Position numbers and translations under genes: made by a program | Assembly: GCA_009838515.1 (NCBI GenBank) | Contig: VXRL01000054.1 | Location: 1-54,296 of the forward strand | Reading direction: 5' to 3' | DNA: 54,296 nucleotides | Origin: Terriglobia bacterium | GTDB taxonomy: Bacteria; Acidobacteriota; Terriglobia; Bryobacterales; UBA6623 | Notes under the pieces: generated by a model | Seen by the model: only the letters and a program-made list of their open reading frames with translations | What the model was told of the DNA's origin: nothing | The model's database searches: none | Shown here: one piece after another, positions 8,716-17,677 of the stretch | How positions within the stretch are numbered: the stretch's first letter is position 1 | Layout of the letters: every line of letters begins with the position of its first letter

Positions 8716-10286
8716 GAAACCGGAATCTGGCTCTTTTCCATCAGCCTGGCGGCTTGCGCGAGCAACGATCTCGCGCGCAGGATGACTGGGTCGTAGCTGG
8801 CGCGGATCCGCTGTCCTTCGTCGTAGTCGAAATAGGACACGTGAAGGTGGGTTGCGAGCGCCCGCATCAGGAACTGCCGATCCTCTGCCGGAATCTGGGG
8901 GCCAGTCGGAATTCCGAGCCGCCCCATGAACGTCAGCAAATCGGCCAGCATGTCTGGCGAAGGCGTCTCGCCTTTGAGCATTGCGTAGCCGCGGGCACGG
9001 AGTCGCGCCACGAAGCGCTCGACCGCGCGATGCCGGCCAGCCAGCCGTTGCACAGTCGTCCTGCGCAGTCCCTCGATTTCCACGTCCGGCGCAATGCCGC
9101 CGAACTCGTACACCTTGCGCCCGCTGTCGGTGAGCCGGACCGTGCCTTGTTGCGGCCTGTATTGTTCGCTGCACGGCTCGGTGAAGTACTCGTTCGGGGC
9201 AATGCTGGCATAGGGGCGCTGGATCAGACGGCCGCTCGGCGAGTAGTAGCGCGCCGTGGTCAGCACCATTCCCGTGGACTCCGGCAGCGCGAACACCGAT
9301 TGGACCAAACCCTTCCCGAAGGTGCCGCTGCCAGCAATCAGAGCGCGGTCGTGATCCTGCAGCGCACCGGCCACGATCTCGGACGCGGACGCTGACCCGC
9401 AGTTTACGAGCACCACGATCGGATAGTCTAGGTTGGGGTTCTCCGACTTCGCTCTGTAGTGGCGCTCCGGCGACGCTCGGCCGCGGTGGGACACGACGCT
9501 TTGCCCGGGCTCTAGGAAGTGGCTGGCGACCCTGACGCCTGCCGACAGCAAGCCGCCCTTGTTGCCCCGGAGGTCTAGGACCAGTCCGGTCATGCCCTGA
9601 CTTTCCATTCGATCCAAGGCCTCTTCCAACTCGTCGGGAGTCCTCTCCCCGAAGCTGGTCAAGTGGAGGTAGGCGGTGCCGTCTTCGAATAGCAGGCGGG
9701 TGGGAATCGTCGGTCGAGGGATCACGTGCCGCACGAGCTCGACCTCGATCCACCGGTCCAGGCCCGCCCGCGACAGGCTGAGGCCGACAGGCGTCCCGGC
9801 CGGCCCCTTGAGTCGGCTCGCCACTTCCTCGATCGGCAGTCGGTTCACCGGGTTGCCGTCCACCATCTCGATCGCGTCGCCCGGCCGGATGCCGGCCTCG
9901 AACGCGGGCGTTTCGGGAAACGGGAAGTCGATGATCGTCTTGCTGCCGAAACTGACGATCTGTACGCCGACGCCGGCGTAGCTTCCGCGCTCTTGCTCGC
10001 GCATGGCAAGGAAGTTCTCGGTGTCGAGGAACGTGGAATGCGGGTCGAGGGTTGCAAGCATGCCCGGGATCGCCCCTTCGTAGATCGCGTCGTCCCACTG
10101 CACTTCCCGGGCGAAGCGCTGCTCGATCACCCGCGTCGCCTGCCGTGCCAAGTGCAGCTGACCGTTGATCGGCGCCATCTGGATGAAATTGCCGTTGGTG
10201 CCGATGCGCAAGCCGTAGAGCCCGCCTAGGACGGCGCAGACGGCGACGACCGCCGTCATCAGCAGTACCGGACGGACGACCCTCAT
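8712..10286 (-). CDS. S41-family carboxy-terminal processing protease with PDZ domain
   Basis: Periplasmic serine protease of the CtpA/Prc type that trims or degrades proteins from their C-termini. Start 10286 is preferred over 10307 because AGGACGG sits 5 nt before it; this gives 524 aa. It opens with an N-terminal membrane anchor (VVRPVLLMTAVVAVCAVLGG). A PDZ domain follows (about 100-175, with the PAFEAGIRPGDAIEMV core), then the S41 catalytic domain. The nucleophile Ser is in NCGSASASEI and the general-base Lys in GTFGKGLVQS (about residue 325). The long C-terminal region (about 400-524) has no motif I recognise. It is convergent with the MBL-fold gene and overlaps its stop. Confidence 0.93.
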   Translation of the reverse strand: MRVVRPVLLMTAVVAVCAVLGGLYGLRIGTNGNFIQMAPINGQLHLARQATRVIEQRFAREVQWDDAIYEGAIPGMLATLDPHSTFLDTENFLAMREQERGSYAGVGVQIVSFGSKTIIDFPFPETPAFEAGIRPGDAIEMVDGNPVNRLPIEEVASRLKGPAGTPVGLSLSRAGLDRWIEVELVRHVIPRPTIPTRLLFEDGTAYLHLTSFGERTPDELEEALDRMESQGMTGLVLDLRGNKGGLLSAGVRVASHFLEPGQSVVSHRGRASPERHYRAKSENPNLDYPIVVLVNCGSASASEIVAGALQDHDRALIAGSGTFGKGLVQSVFALPESTGMVLTTARYYSPSGRLIQRPYASIAPNEYFTEPCSEQYRPQQGTVRLTDSGRKVYEFGGIAPDVEIEGLRRTTVQRLAGRHRAVERFVARLRARGYAMLKGETPSPDMLADLLTFMGRLGIPTGPQIPAEDRQFLMRALATHLHVSYFDYDEGQRIRASYDPVILRARSLLAQAARLMEKSQIPVS

Positions 10287-10344
10287 AATGTCCGTCCTGT
10301 GCCTCATGAATGCGTCGCTGGCGGTGTCCCCGCCCGGAGCGCCC

Positions 10345-10677
10345 TTACGGGTTTCGCAAGCTGTCGATCTTCGCCGCTAGCACGAAATCGGACTCGGTCA
10401 GCCCGTCGATCTTATGGGTCCAGATCTTGACCCCGACCTTTCCCCAGGTGAGAAAAATGTCCGGGTGGTGCCCCTCGCTCTCCGCCACTTCGCCGATGGC
10501 GTTGGTGAAGTCCAATGCTTGCTGGAAGTTGGGAAAGCCGAACTCGCGTTGCAAGTGGTGGCCGTCAACCACGCTCCAGTCCGCTACCTCGGCGCTAAGC
10601 CGAGCTAGCTCCTCGCCTTCGACCGGCGGCACGCCGCCGGTGCAGGGCACGCACGACTTGTGGGCCAATGCAGACAT
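10345..10677 (-). CDS. phhB: 4a-hydroxytetrahydrobiopterin dehydratase (pterin-4a-carbinolamine dehydratase)
   Basis: Recycles the 4a-hydroxypterin made by aromatic amino-acid hydroxylases. Start 10677 gives 110 aa beginning MSALAHKSCVPCTGG, the usual PCD/DCoH opening, with AGGA 9 nt upstream; the ATG at 10698 is a less likely alternative. The family motif GHHPDIFLTWGKV holds the catalytic His pair, and the downstream IWTHKIDGLTESDF carries the third conserved His. No phenylalanine hydroxylase gene is in the window. In many bacteria this gene stands alone and may serve molybdopterin or other pterin metabolism. Confidence 0.95.
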   Translation of the reverse strand: MSALAHKSCVPCTGGVPPVEGEELARLSAEVADWSVVDGHHLQREFGFPNFQQALDFTNAIGEVAESEGHHPDIFLTWGKVGVKIWTHKIDGLTESDFVLAAKIDSLRNP

Positions 10678-10843
10678 TGCGCCGGATCCTGCGCTCATCT
10701 TAGCACGCTGCCAGCCGCGCCCGAGCCTGCGATTGGCCGTGCGCCAAGGGCCGGCAGTCAGGCTGCCGTCCGCCTTTGCGGGAGCGCTGTGGCACCGGGC
10801 GATTCATGTAGACTGAACTCGTGGAGGGGCGAGCGTAGCTCCA

Positions 10844-11389
10844 ATGGACGAGTCCGCTGCTGCGGTGCGGAGCGGCCGCTGCTGCGCCGCGCTGGCCGCT
10901 TCCAACTTGGCGCTCGCCGCCCTCGGCTGCGCGATCTTGGGCTTGGATCTGTATACCAAGGCCGTCGTAGCAAATGCATTGACGCACGGAGAGTCCGTGC
11001 CGGTATTGAACGGCTTCTTCAACCTTGTGCATGTGCGCAACGTGGGAATCGCGTTCGGACTCTTCGCGGATGCGCCGCCTTGGTTCCGCGACTGGGCTCT
11101 TCCGGGTCTGGCGCTGGCAGGGGTCGCTGTCGTCTTGGTGCTGTTCCGGCAAACGGGCCAGGCCTCGGGTCTGAACCGCTGCGCCTTTCCCTTGATCCTG
11201 GCCGGAGCGGCCGGAAACCTGTACGAGCGCTGGTGGCAAGGCTACGTGACCGACTTTCTTGACTTCTTCGTCGGGACTTACCACTGGCCAGCCTTTAACG
11301 TGGCTGATGCGGCGATCACGGTTGGAGTCGGGCTGCTGCTGCTGGACTCCTTCCGCCGGCCGGGCCGCGAGTCCGCCGCCCAAAGCTAG
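10844..11389 (+). CDS. lspA: Lipoprotein signal peptidase (signal peptidase II)
   Basis: Inner-membrane aspartyl protease that cuts the signal peptide from diacylglyceryl-modified prolipoproteins. It has four predicted membrane segments in 181 aa. The conserved blocks are present: the first helix with DLYTK, the NxGIAFG-like block NVGIAFG, the GAAGNLYERWWQGYVTDFLDF block with the first catalytic Asp, and FNVADAAI with the second. The usually invariant Asp of GNxxDR is Glu here (GNLYER), a conservative change. No strong Shine-Dalgarno precedes the ATG. lgt follows 13 bp downstream, so two successive enzymes of lipoprotein maturation are co-transcribed. Confidence 0.95.
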   Translation: MDESAAAVRSGRCCAALAASNLALAALGCAILGLDLYTKAVVANALTHGESVPVLNGFFNLVHVRNVGIAFGLFADAPPWFRDWALPGLALAGVAVVLVLFRQTGQASGLNRCAFPLILAGAAGNLYERWWQGYVTDFLDFFVGTYHWPAFNVADAAITVGVGLLLLDSFRRPGRESAAQS

Positions 11390-11402
11390 ACCCACTGCTG
11401 CC

Positions 11403-12182
11403 ATGTTTCCCAGATTGCTCGAGATCGGCTCGTTCTCGTTGCCGACATATGGCCTGCTGATTGCCGCCGGCTTCCTGGCCGGCATTGCGCTGTCCGCAAG
11501 GCTGGCGAAGCGGACCGCGATCGACCCCGAGCGCATCACGAGTCTGGGTATCGTTCTGCTGCTTTCGGCGATCGTTGGCGCCAAGCTCTTCCTGTTCGCC
11601 AACAGCTGGAGCTACTACGCCGCCGACTGGGGCAGACTGTTCTCGCTGTCCGCCCTGCGCTCCGGGGGAGTGTTCTACGGCGGCCTGATAACGGCCCTCG
11701 CCGTGGCGTACTGGTATACGCGCAGACACGGCTTGCCTTGGCTTGCCACGGCGGACCTGATGGTGCCCGGCTTGGCCTTCGGGCACGCCATCGGCCGCAT
11801 GGGCTGCTTCGCCGCCGGCTGCTGCTGGGGCCGGGAGACCCACGTGGCGTGGGCAGTGACATTTAGCAACCCCATCGCCCACGATTTCACGGGCGTGCCG
11901 CTGCACGTATCGCTGCATCCGACACAGCTCTACGAGGCTTTCGGCACCGCGCTGATCGGCGCGTTCCTGTTGTGGCGCTTCTTGCAGCCGCACTCGCCCG
12001 GCGCGATCCTCGGTGCTTATCTGGCCCTGTACTCCTCGTTTCGGTTCGTCGTTGAGCCGTTCCGCGCCGATGGCGCCCGACCGATGCTGTTGGGCGGGAC
12101 AGTGAGCACCACTCAGTTGGTGGCGCTTGGGCTCTTCGCCGTAGGGGTCTGGCTGGTGTTCGCGACGCGACGCAGGGCCTGA
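11403..12182 (+). CDS. lgt: Prolipoprotein diacylglyceryl transferase
   Basis: Inner-membrane enzyme that moves diacylglycerol from phosphatidylglycerol to the lipobox cysteine of prolipoproteins, the step before LspA. Start 11403 gives 259 aa opening MFPRLLEIGSFSLPTYGLLI, as expected for Lgt; the frame is open further upstream inside lspA, but that part is not Lgt-like. The family signature GHAIGRMGCFAAGCCWG (about 127-143) and the HPTQLYEA motif are present, with about seven hydrophobic segments. It lies directly behind lspA. Several predicted lipoproteins in this window (the sulfatase and the TPR protein) would be substrates of this pair. Confidence 0.96.
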   Translation: MFPRLLEIGSFSLPTYGLLIAAGFLAGIALSARLAKRTAIDPERITSLGIVLLLSAIVGAKLFLFANSWSYYAADWGRLFSLSALRSGGVFYGGLITALAVAYWYTRRHGLPWLATADLMVPGLAFGHAIGRMGCFAAGCCWGRETHVAWAVTFSNPIAHDFTGVPLHVSLHPTQLYEAFGTALIGAFLLWRFLQPHSPGAILGAYLALYSSFRFVVEPFRADGARPMLLGGTVSTTQLVALGLFAVGVWLVFATRRRA

Positions 12183-12192
12183 GCCCGGCGCA

Positions 12193-12801
12193 TCAGGCCA
12201 GCGTGTTCAGCGCATTGGCAGAATTCGATTCGTAAGCGGTGATCGCCGCCATGCGCTGCTGGATGTAGCTCAGCTGGTCGCCCCCTTCGAGCAGGCACTG
12301 CTTCGAGAAATCGTCGATAGGGAACGAGACGCCCCTGCCGCTCGGCAAGGACAGCGTTTGGCTGGCTAGGTCCACGGTGACCTCTAGCCCTTCGTCGGCA
12401 CTGGCGGCCTCGAAGAGCTCGGCCAGGGTGGCTGCGTCGACAGCCACTGGCAGCAGGCCGTTCTTGAGGCAGTTGTTGCGGAAGATGTCGGCGAAAGAGG
12501 TGCTGATGACCGCGCGAAAGCCGAAGCCCAGCAGGGCCCAGGGCGCATGCTCGCGGGAACTGCCGCAGCCGAAGTTGTCACCCGCTAGCAGGATCGTGCC
12601 GGCAGCCGCTCGCGGCTGGTTCAGGACGAACTCGGGATTGGGTCCGCCGTCGGGCAGGTAGCGCCAGTCGTTGAACAGATTCTCGCCGAGCCCGAGCTTC
12701 TCGATAGTTTTCAGGAAGCGGGCCGGGATGATCTGATCGGTGTCGATGTCGGTGACGGGCAGGGGCACGACCTTGCCGCAGAAGCTGGTCACGGGTTGCA
12801 T
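12193..12801 (-). CDS. leuD: 3-isopropylmalate dehydratase small subunit
   Basis: Small subunit of isopropylmalate isomerase in leucine biosynthesis (2-isopropylmalate to 3-isopropylmalate). The 202-residue aconitase swivel domain shows [12 protein letters not shown] near the N-terminus and the [17 protein letters not shown] motif (about 75-91). The start ATG has GGAGAG a few bases upstream. It follows leuC by 18 bp if the apparent frameshift at the leuC end is corrected. The stop faces lgt across 10 bp. Confidence 0.96.
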   Translation of the reverse strand: MQPVTSFCGKVVPLPVTDIDTDQIIPARFLKTIEKLGLGENLFNDWRYLPDGGPNPEFVLNQPRAAAGTILLAGDNFGCGSSREHAPWALLGFGFRAVISTSFADIFRNNCLKNGLLPVAVDAATLAELFEAASADEGLEVTVDLASQTLSLPSGRGVSFPIDDFSKQCLLEGGDQLSYIQQRMAAITAYESNSANALNTLA

Positions 12802-12819
12802 GGGTTCTCTCCGGGTGCG

Positions 12820-14209
12820 CTAACTGGTTGCGTCGGGGGTCGGCGACGGAGCCTTCGACGGCCGCCGCGGCGGCAGTCAGCGGGCTGGCTAGGAAGGTCC
12901 GCCCGCCCTTGCCCTGCCGACCTTCGAAATTGCGGTTGCTGGTGGAAACGCAGTACTGGCCGCTGTCGAGCTGGTCGCCGTTCATGGCGATGCACATGCT
13001 GCAGCCGGCCTGACGCCAATCCGCACCGGCCGCGCGGAAGATATCCGCAAGGCCTTCGGCTTCGGCTTGCGCCCGGATCCTTTCCGAGCCGGGCACGACC
13101 ATCATGCGGACCCGCGGGTTGACCTTGCGTCCTTCTAGGAGACCGGCGGCCTGGCGCAGGTCGGTGATGCGCGAGTTGGTGCAGCTGCCGATGAACACGA
13201 CATCGACGGGCTGCCCGATCAGTGGCTTGCCCGGCTCCAAGCGCATATAGTCGAGGGCCTTGCGGACGCTCGGGTTGCCGTTCGGCTCGGGCACGGGCTG
13301 GCTCACGCGCACTCCCATCCCGGGATTGGTGCCCCACGTGATCATCGGCTCGAGCCCGGCGGCGTCGATCTCGACGGTGCGGTCGTAGACGGCGCCGGGG
13401 TCGGTCGGAAGCGTCCGCCAGCGCGCCACTGTGGCGTCCCACTCGGCTCCCTTGGGGACGGTCGGCTTGTCAGCGAGAAACTCGTACGTTGTCTCATCCG
13501 GGGCGACCATGCCGGCCCGGGCGCCACCCTCGATCGACATGTTGCACACAGTCATGCGGCCCTCCATCGAGAGCGAGCGGATCGCCTCGCCGGTGTATTC
13601 CAGCACGTAGCCCGTGCCCCCGCCGATCCCGATCTCCGCGATCAGCGCCAGAATGAGGTCCTTGGCCACGACGCCGTCGGCGGCGCGGCCGACGAAGCGC
13701 ACTTCGCAGGTCTTGGAGCGGTGCTGCAGCAAGCACTGCGTGGCCAGCACGTGCTCGACCTCCGTGGTGCCGATGCCGAAGGCCAGAGCACCGAACGCGC
13801 CGTGCGTGGAAGTATGGCTGTCCCCGCAGACCACCGTGATGCCGGGTCGGGTCAGGCCCAATTCGGGCCCGATCACGTGGACGATCCCCTGGGACTCGTC
13901 CCCGAGGTCGGCTAGCGGGACGTCGAATTCGCGGCAGTTGATGCGCAGCTGCTCCACCTGCTTTGCAGCGATCGGATCCACGATCGGCAGGGCTTGGTTC
14001 TGCGTCGGGATACTGTGGTCCATCGTCGCCTGGGTGCGATCGGGGCGGCGGACCTTGATTCCTCGGTCGCGCAGGCCCTGAAAGGCCTGCGGCGAGGTCA
14101 CCTCGTGCACGAGATGGAGGTCGATGTAGAGCACGGCAGGCGCCCCGGCCTCGTGGGTTACCACGTGTGAATCCCAGACCTTCTCGTATAGAGTGCGCGG
14201 CGTTGTCAC
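12820..14209 (-). CDS. leuC: 3-isopropylmalate dehydratase large subunit, with an apparent frameshift in the last few codons
   Basis: Fe-S catalytic subunit of isopropylmalate isomerase. The [4Fe-4S] cysteines are in [11 protein letters not shown] and in CSMC of the [12 protein letters not shown] block. The GTG at 14209 starts a protein opening [15 protein letters not shown], standard for LeuC. At the 3' end the frame does not stop: it runs on through leuD to 12578. A five-base C run (ggggg on the plus strand, 12835-12839) lies exactly where LeuC should end. With one C fewer the frame reads VADPDATS and stops at 12820-12822, 18 bp before leuD, giving about 462 aa, the normal length. This is either a sequencing/assembly indel or a genuine mutation altering only the tail. 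A TAGACT hexamer lies 7 nt before the GTG and there is no Shine-Dalgarno. Confidence 0.9.
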
Positions 14210-14216
14210 AGGCTCT

Positions 14217-14222
14217 AGTCTA
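14217..14222 (-). promoter_or_regulatory. Candidate -10 of a leaderless leuC transcript
   Basis: TAGACT on the minus strand, ending 7 nt before the leuC GTG. No ribosome-binding site lies in between. It is one of several TANNNT hexamers in this window placed where transcription would begin at or next to the start codon. Confidence 0.4.
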
Positions 14223-14282
14223 GCCCAGGAGGGGGTGGGCGCCGCCCGCGCCGGGATGCCCCGGATGAGCGCCCGGGCGATC

Positions 14283-14311
14283 TTGACAGCGTATCGGGGC
14301 ACAAATAGAAT
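14283..14311 (+). promoter_or_regulatory. Sigma-70 promoter of the DksA-like gene
   Basis: A perfect -35 box TTGACA (14283-14288), a 17-bp spacer and a -10 box TAGAAT (14306-14311, five of six consensus bases). Transcription would start near 14318, giving a leader of about 58 nt before the ATG at 14376. This is the best consensus promoter in the window. Confidence 0.75.
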
Positions 14312-14375
14312 TACGGAATCGACAGCGCTCGCTAGCGGCCGGCTGTTCGGCCTCTGTGACCAAGTCCCGGCGATC

Positions 14376-14744
14376 ATGCACCCCAAGCGACTTGCAGGAC
14401 TGCGGAAGGTTCTCGAGTTGAAACGCGACCAGCTCACCCAGACGCTGGCCAAGACCGCGGACGCGAGCCGTGCCATAGGCGAGGCGGTCGGCGGCGACGA
14501 AGGAGAGGAAGCGGCCGCGGCTTCCAACCGGGACTTCCTCAGCGCTCAGGGATTCAGCTTGCGCGAGCAGCTGATTTTGGTCAAGGACGCCCTGATCCGA
14601 CTTGACACCGGAGAATTTGGTATTTGTGAAGAATGCGGGCGGGCGGTCAACCTTAAGCGGCTCGAAGCCGTGCCTTGGACCCGCTATTGCCGAGATTGCC
14701 AGCAAGAGGTTGAGAGCGAAATCGGGTCATCTGGCGAGAGGTGA
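14376..14744 (+). CDS. TraR/DksA-family C4 zinc-finger protein
   Basis: Small regulator of the DksA/TraR type, expected to enter the RNA polymerase secondary channel and tune transcription initiation, often with ppGpp. The ATG at 14376 gives 122 aa: an N-terminal coiled-coil (about residues 1-75) and a C-terminal zinc finger with CEECG and CRDC (four cysteines). An acidic stretch [11 protein letters not shown] sits where DksA has its coiled-coil tip; the DxxDxA tip motif of E. coli DksA is not evident, so it may be a DksA-like rather than a true DksA protein. It is expressed from the strong promoter at 14283. The upstream in-frame extension to 14193 includes that promoter and is not coding. 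Confidence 0.85.
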   Translation: MHPKRLAGLRKVLELKRDQLTQTLAKTADASRAIGEAVGGDEGEEAAAASNRDFLSAQGFSLREQLILVKDALIRLDTGEFGICEECGRAVNLKRLEAVPWTRYCRDCQQEVESEIGSSGER

Positions 14745-14908
14745 GCTTTCTCCAGTCAAGGGGCTAATCGATCATTCCGGCCGCAAATGCGGCGTGGATG
14801 CGGCGTGCGCGCCGTCCGGTGCCCCGTTGCGCCCGGACCCGGAGGCATGCCGGGCGGCGCCCCGCATCGGTTATCGCTAGCGCGAGCGGGCTGGCCGGGG
14901 GGTGCGGC

Positions 14909-15448
14909 GTGATACGCGAGCACTCCAGGGTCAATCCGCTCCGGCGCCCGGTGCTGGTCTTGAACGCCAGCTACGAGCCGATCCATGTCTGCGCGGTGCG
15001 GCGCGCCCTGATCCTGCTCGTCAAGGGGATGGCGTCCACAGAGGAAGCTGGCGAGGGCCGCGTGCATTCTCCGTCCCAGAGCCTGGCCGTTCCCTCCGTG
15101 ATCCGCCTGCTGGAGTACCGCCGCATCCCCCGCCAGATGCGCGCGATTTCGCGCAAGAACATCCTGATTCGGGACCATTACACCTGCCAGTACTGCAACA
15201 AGCAGTTCGGCACGGGCGACCTGACCTTGGATCACGTCGTCCCGCGGTCGCGCGGGGGCAACAACACGTGGGAGAACTTGGTCGCTTGCTGCCTGCGCTG
15301 CAACAACCGCAAGGGAGACCGTTTGCCGGTCGAGGCGCAGATGAGTTTGCAGCGGCAGCCGAAGCCGTTCAACCTGCACACTAGCCGCAGCCTCATGCGG
15401 CAGATGGGCAATCACCAAGAGAACTGGCGCAAGTATCTGTTCTATTAG
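14909..15448 (+). CDS. HNH endonuclease-family protein
   Basis: An HNH-nuclease-fold protein of a widespread, chromosomally encoded family whose role is not established. The GTG at 14909 gives 179 aa. The N-terminus (PVLVLNASYEPIHVCAVRRA) is the family's conserved non-nuclease part. The HNH module (about 88-131) has CQYC and CLRC zinc cysteines around LTLDHVVPRSRGG, where the His of LDHV is the catalytic histidine, then NTWENLV with the Asn. The C-terminal NWRKYLFY is also typical. The upstream extension to 14798 is arginine-rich and less likely coding. Context is not phage-like; the neighbours are housekeeping genes. Confidence 0.85.
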   Translation: MIREHSRVNPLRRPVLVLNASYEPIHVCAVRRALILLVKGMASTEEAGEGRVHSPSQSLAVPSVIRLLEYRRIPRQMRAISRKNILIRDHYTCQYCNKQFGTGDLTLDHVVPRSRGGNNTWENLVACCLRCNNRKGDRLPVEAQMSLQRQPKPFNLHTSRSLMRQMGNHQENWRKYLFY

Positions 15449-15585
15449 CCCGGACCCGGATAACGGTCTTGATGCGGCGCCTCGCCGAGCGGGCAATCGC
15501 GCACGGTCCCGTCGCGCCCCGGACTCGCCCCCGCGCAATCTTCGGCCCTCCCAGCCATGCTTGCCGGCCTACGCGACGCATGTTG

Positions 15586-15591
15586 GATACT
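15586..15591 (+). promoter_or_regulatory. Candidate -10 ahead of the HAD gene
   Basis: GATACT (four of six consensus bases) ends 6 nt before GTG 15598. A weak TTGCCG lies 19 bp upstream. There is no Shine-Dalgarno, so a leaderless transcript would explain the start. Confidence 0.3.
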
Positions 15592-15597
15592 GGTTCG

Positions 15598-16287
15598 GTG
15601 GCGAGCGTTCCCTGGCTCATTTGCGACGCCGACGACACGCTGTGGGAAAACAACATCTACTTCGAGCACGCGATCTCGGAGTTCATACGCTACTTGGACC
15701 ATCCGCGCCTCTCGCCGGTCGCGGTGCGTCAACGGCTCGATGAGGTCGAGAGTCGCAACATCAAGCTTCGCGGCTACGGCACGAAGAACTTCGCCCGCAA
15801 CTTGGTGGAGTGCTTCGAAACGCTGCGAGGCCGACCGGCCAGCGCAGCGCAGCGCCGCCGAATCGTCGGAATGACAGACAGGATCAGCAGCGGCGAGATC
15901 GAACTGCTGCCCGGCGTGGTCAAGACGCTGGCAGAACTTCGCCTGCGGTACCGTCTGGCCTTGCTGACCAAGGGAGACCCTGAAGAGCAGCACGCCAAGC
16001 TGGAACGGTCGGGCCTAGCGGGATTCTTCAAGCCCGTTGCCACCGTGCCCGAGAAGGATGTTGAGTGCTATCGGGACCTGGTCAGGCAGATCGGCGCTGA
16101 CCCGGCGACCACGTGGATGATCGGCAACAGCCCCAAGTCCGATATCAATCCGGCCCTCGAAGCTGGGTTGGGAGCGGTGTTGGTGCCGAATCCGAGCACT
16201 TGGTCGCTTGAGATCCAGGCCGTGCCGGAGTCCCATGAGCGCTTCCGGACGGTGGAGCGCTTTGCCGATCTGACGGTGCTGTTCTAG
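15598..16287 (+). CDS. HAD-superfamily hydrolase
   Basis: Haloacid-dehalogenase-fold phosphatase of unknown substrate, probably cytoplasmic. Start GTG 15598 gives 229 aa opening VASVPWLICDADDTLW; ATG 15580 is an alternative adding six residues. Motif I is DADDTLW (the nucleophile Asp and the acid/base Asp two residues on). Motif II is the Thr of LALLTKGD. Motif III/IV is the WMIGNSPKSDINPALEAG segment with the Mg-binding Asp. The cap between motifs I and II is helical, typical of subfamily I. It overlaps nothing and converges on the glycosyltransferase with a 6-bp gap. Confidence 0.85.
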   Translation: MASVPWLICDADDTLWENNIYFEHAISEFIRYLDHPRLSPVAVRQRLDEVESRNIKLRGYGTKNFARNLVECFETLRGRPASAAQRRRIVGMTDRISSGEIELLPGVVKTLAELRLRYRLALLTKGDPEEQHAKLERSGLAGFFKPVATVPEKDVECYRDLVRQIGADPATTWMIGNSPKSDINPALEAGLGAVLVPNPSTWSLEIQAVPESHERFRTVERFADLTVLF

Positions 16288-16293
16288 GCGCTC

Positions 16294-17553
16294 TCAGCCC
16301 AACAGCTGCTCGTATACCGCCAGAGTCTGGCCTGCCATGCGCTCGGCTGTACCGTGGGTGTGCAGCTTGCCGCGGCCTGTACGGCCCAATTGGCTCGCAG
16401 ACGCGGCGTCCGTCATCAGCGCTTCAAGCTTGGCGGCCAGATCCTCGCTGTCGCCAGGTGTGCAGGAGAGCCCGCCGCCTGTCATGTCGAGCAATTCCGG
16501 AAAGACCCCGATGCGTGGCTGCACAACGGGAACGCCAGCAGCAAGGGCTTCCAAGACGTAGAGGCCTTTCGACGCCCGATAGGTTGTCGGGACGGAGAAT
16601 GCGTCCAGCCCCTCTAGGAACGCGATCTTCTCATCCCGCTGCAAGTACCCTAGGTCGTCGAAGCCGTACCGCCTGCGCAGTCCATCGATGTAGGCTTGGT
16701 TCGTGTCTGCTCGCCAGCCCGCTACGCGTAGCTCGATTGTCCGTTCGGGATGCCGCTTGCGCAAGCGGTCGACGGCGCAGGCCAGCACGCTCAATCCCTT
16801 CTCTTCGGAAATGCGGGCGAGGAAGCCGACGACGAAGCGATTCTCCGAGCGGACGCGTGCCCGGCTGAACCCGTCTGTTGAGATTCCCGGCAGGATCGTC
16901 TCGAACTGCTCGGCTGCCACGCCGAGAGCAGCGCGCATGGCTTCGATTTGGTCGCGGCAGGGCGCGATCCAGCTGTCCACTTCGGCAGCGTGTTCGCGCA
17001 ACAGGTCGTAGCATTCGCTCCGGCTCGGCTCCGGCAAGCCGGCCAGGAAGTCGGCCTCTCCTTGCAGGGAGCAAACGACTGGTACGCCGAGATGGCGCTT
17101 GATTGGAGCCGCCACCGAGGCCAGCATGGAGTTGGTCAAGTGCACCACGTCGGGCTGCAAATCCCGCAGCACCCCCAGAAGCTTGCGGATCTCCCGTCGG
17201 TACGGCCCTCGATCGCCGAGAAACGTGTCCCGCGTCATTTCTCCGAGCTGTGCGGGGTTCGTCTGAACTGCGAAACTCGATGCCCACCGCAGCAGGCGGG
17301 GGTGGTCCAGGAGAGGGTCTAGCAGGCCGATCGAGCGGGCCAACTTCAACTTGCTCTGCAGGTAGAGGTTGACCCCGCTCAATACTACGCGCGGCTCGCT
17401 GACATCTTCTTCGTCGGTCAGCAATGGCGTGTAGGCTGGCAACAGCACGACATCGTGGCCAACCTTCTTCAGAGCCGCGGCGAGAGCGTTGTCCCGCAAG
17501 CAGTTGCCGCAGATCGTGCCAGCCGCGCCAGCGGTGATGTAGGTGATCCTCAC
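16294..17553 (-). CDS. Family 4 glycosyltransferase (GT-B fold)
   Basis: Retaining glycosyltransferase that transfers a sugar from a nucleotide donor to an unidentified acceptor. The 419-aa protein starts at GTG 17553 with MRITYITAGAAGTICGNCLR, the glycine-rich acceptor-domain opening. The C-terminal Rossmann half has VGFLARISEEKGLSVL and, near the donor site, GLYVLEALAAGVPVVQPR with the conserved Glu; this is the GT4 EX7E-type region. No other polysaccharide genes are adjacent, so it may decorate a lipid or small molecule. A TATAGG hexamer lies 12 nt upstream of the start. Confidence 0.9.
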   Translation of the reverse strand: MRITYITAGAAGTICGNCLRDNALAAALKKVGHDVVLLPAYTPLLTDEEDVSEPRVVLSGVNLYLQSKLKLARSIGLLDPLLDHPRLLRWASSFAVQTNPAQLGEMTRDTFLGDRGPYRREIRKLLGVLRDLQPDVVHLTNSMLASVAAPIKRHLGVPVVCSLQGEADFLAGLPEPSRSECYDLLREHAAEVDSWIAPCRDQIEAMRAALGVAAEQFETILPGISTDGFSRARVRSENRFVVGFLARISEEKGLSVLACAVDRLRKRHPERTIELRVAGWRADTNQAYIDGLRRRYGFDDLGYLQRDEKIAFLEGLDAFSVPTTYRASKGLYVLEALAAGVPVVQPRIGVFPELLDMTGGGLSCTPGDSEDLAAKLEALMTDAASASQLGRTGRGKLHTHGTAERMAGQTLAVYEQLLG

Positions 17554-17677
17554 GGCTATCAGGGCCTATAGCGCAAACGCTGGATTCGGCGGGCGCTTGC
17601 AGTCCAGTCTAGCCCGCTTGGCTCGCGGGGCTTCTTCCGGCCTCGGGCGAACCGCTCGCGCGCCGGTGCCGTGCGCT

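Noticed and set aside
8677..10098. 473-codon minus-strand frame overlapping the S41 protease
   Set aside because: Out-of-frame reading of the protease gene with extreme Arg/Pro/Gly content; the catalytic motifs are in the other frame.
12578..14527. Single 649-residue LeuC-like protein
   Set aside because: The N-terminal 106 residues precede the real GTG start and the C-terminal part is leuD DNA read out of frame after the apparent frameshift.
14909..15448. HNH gene as a sign of prophage
   Set aside because: The N-terminal signature belongs to a widespread chromosomal HNH family and no other phage genes are present.
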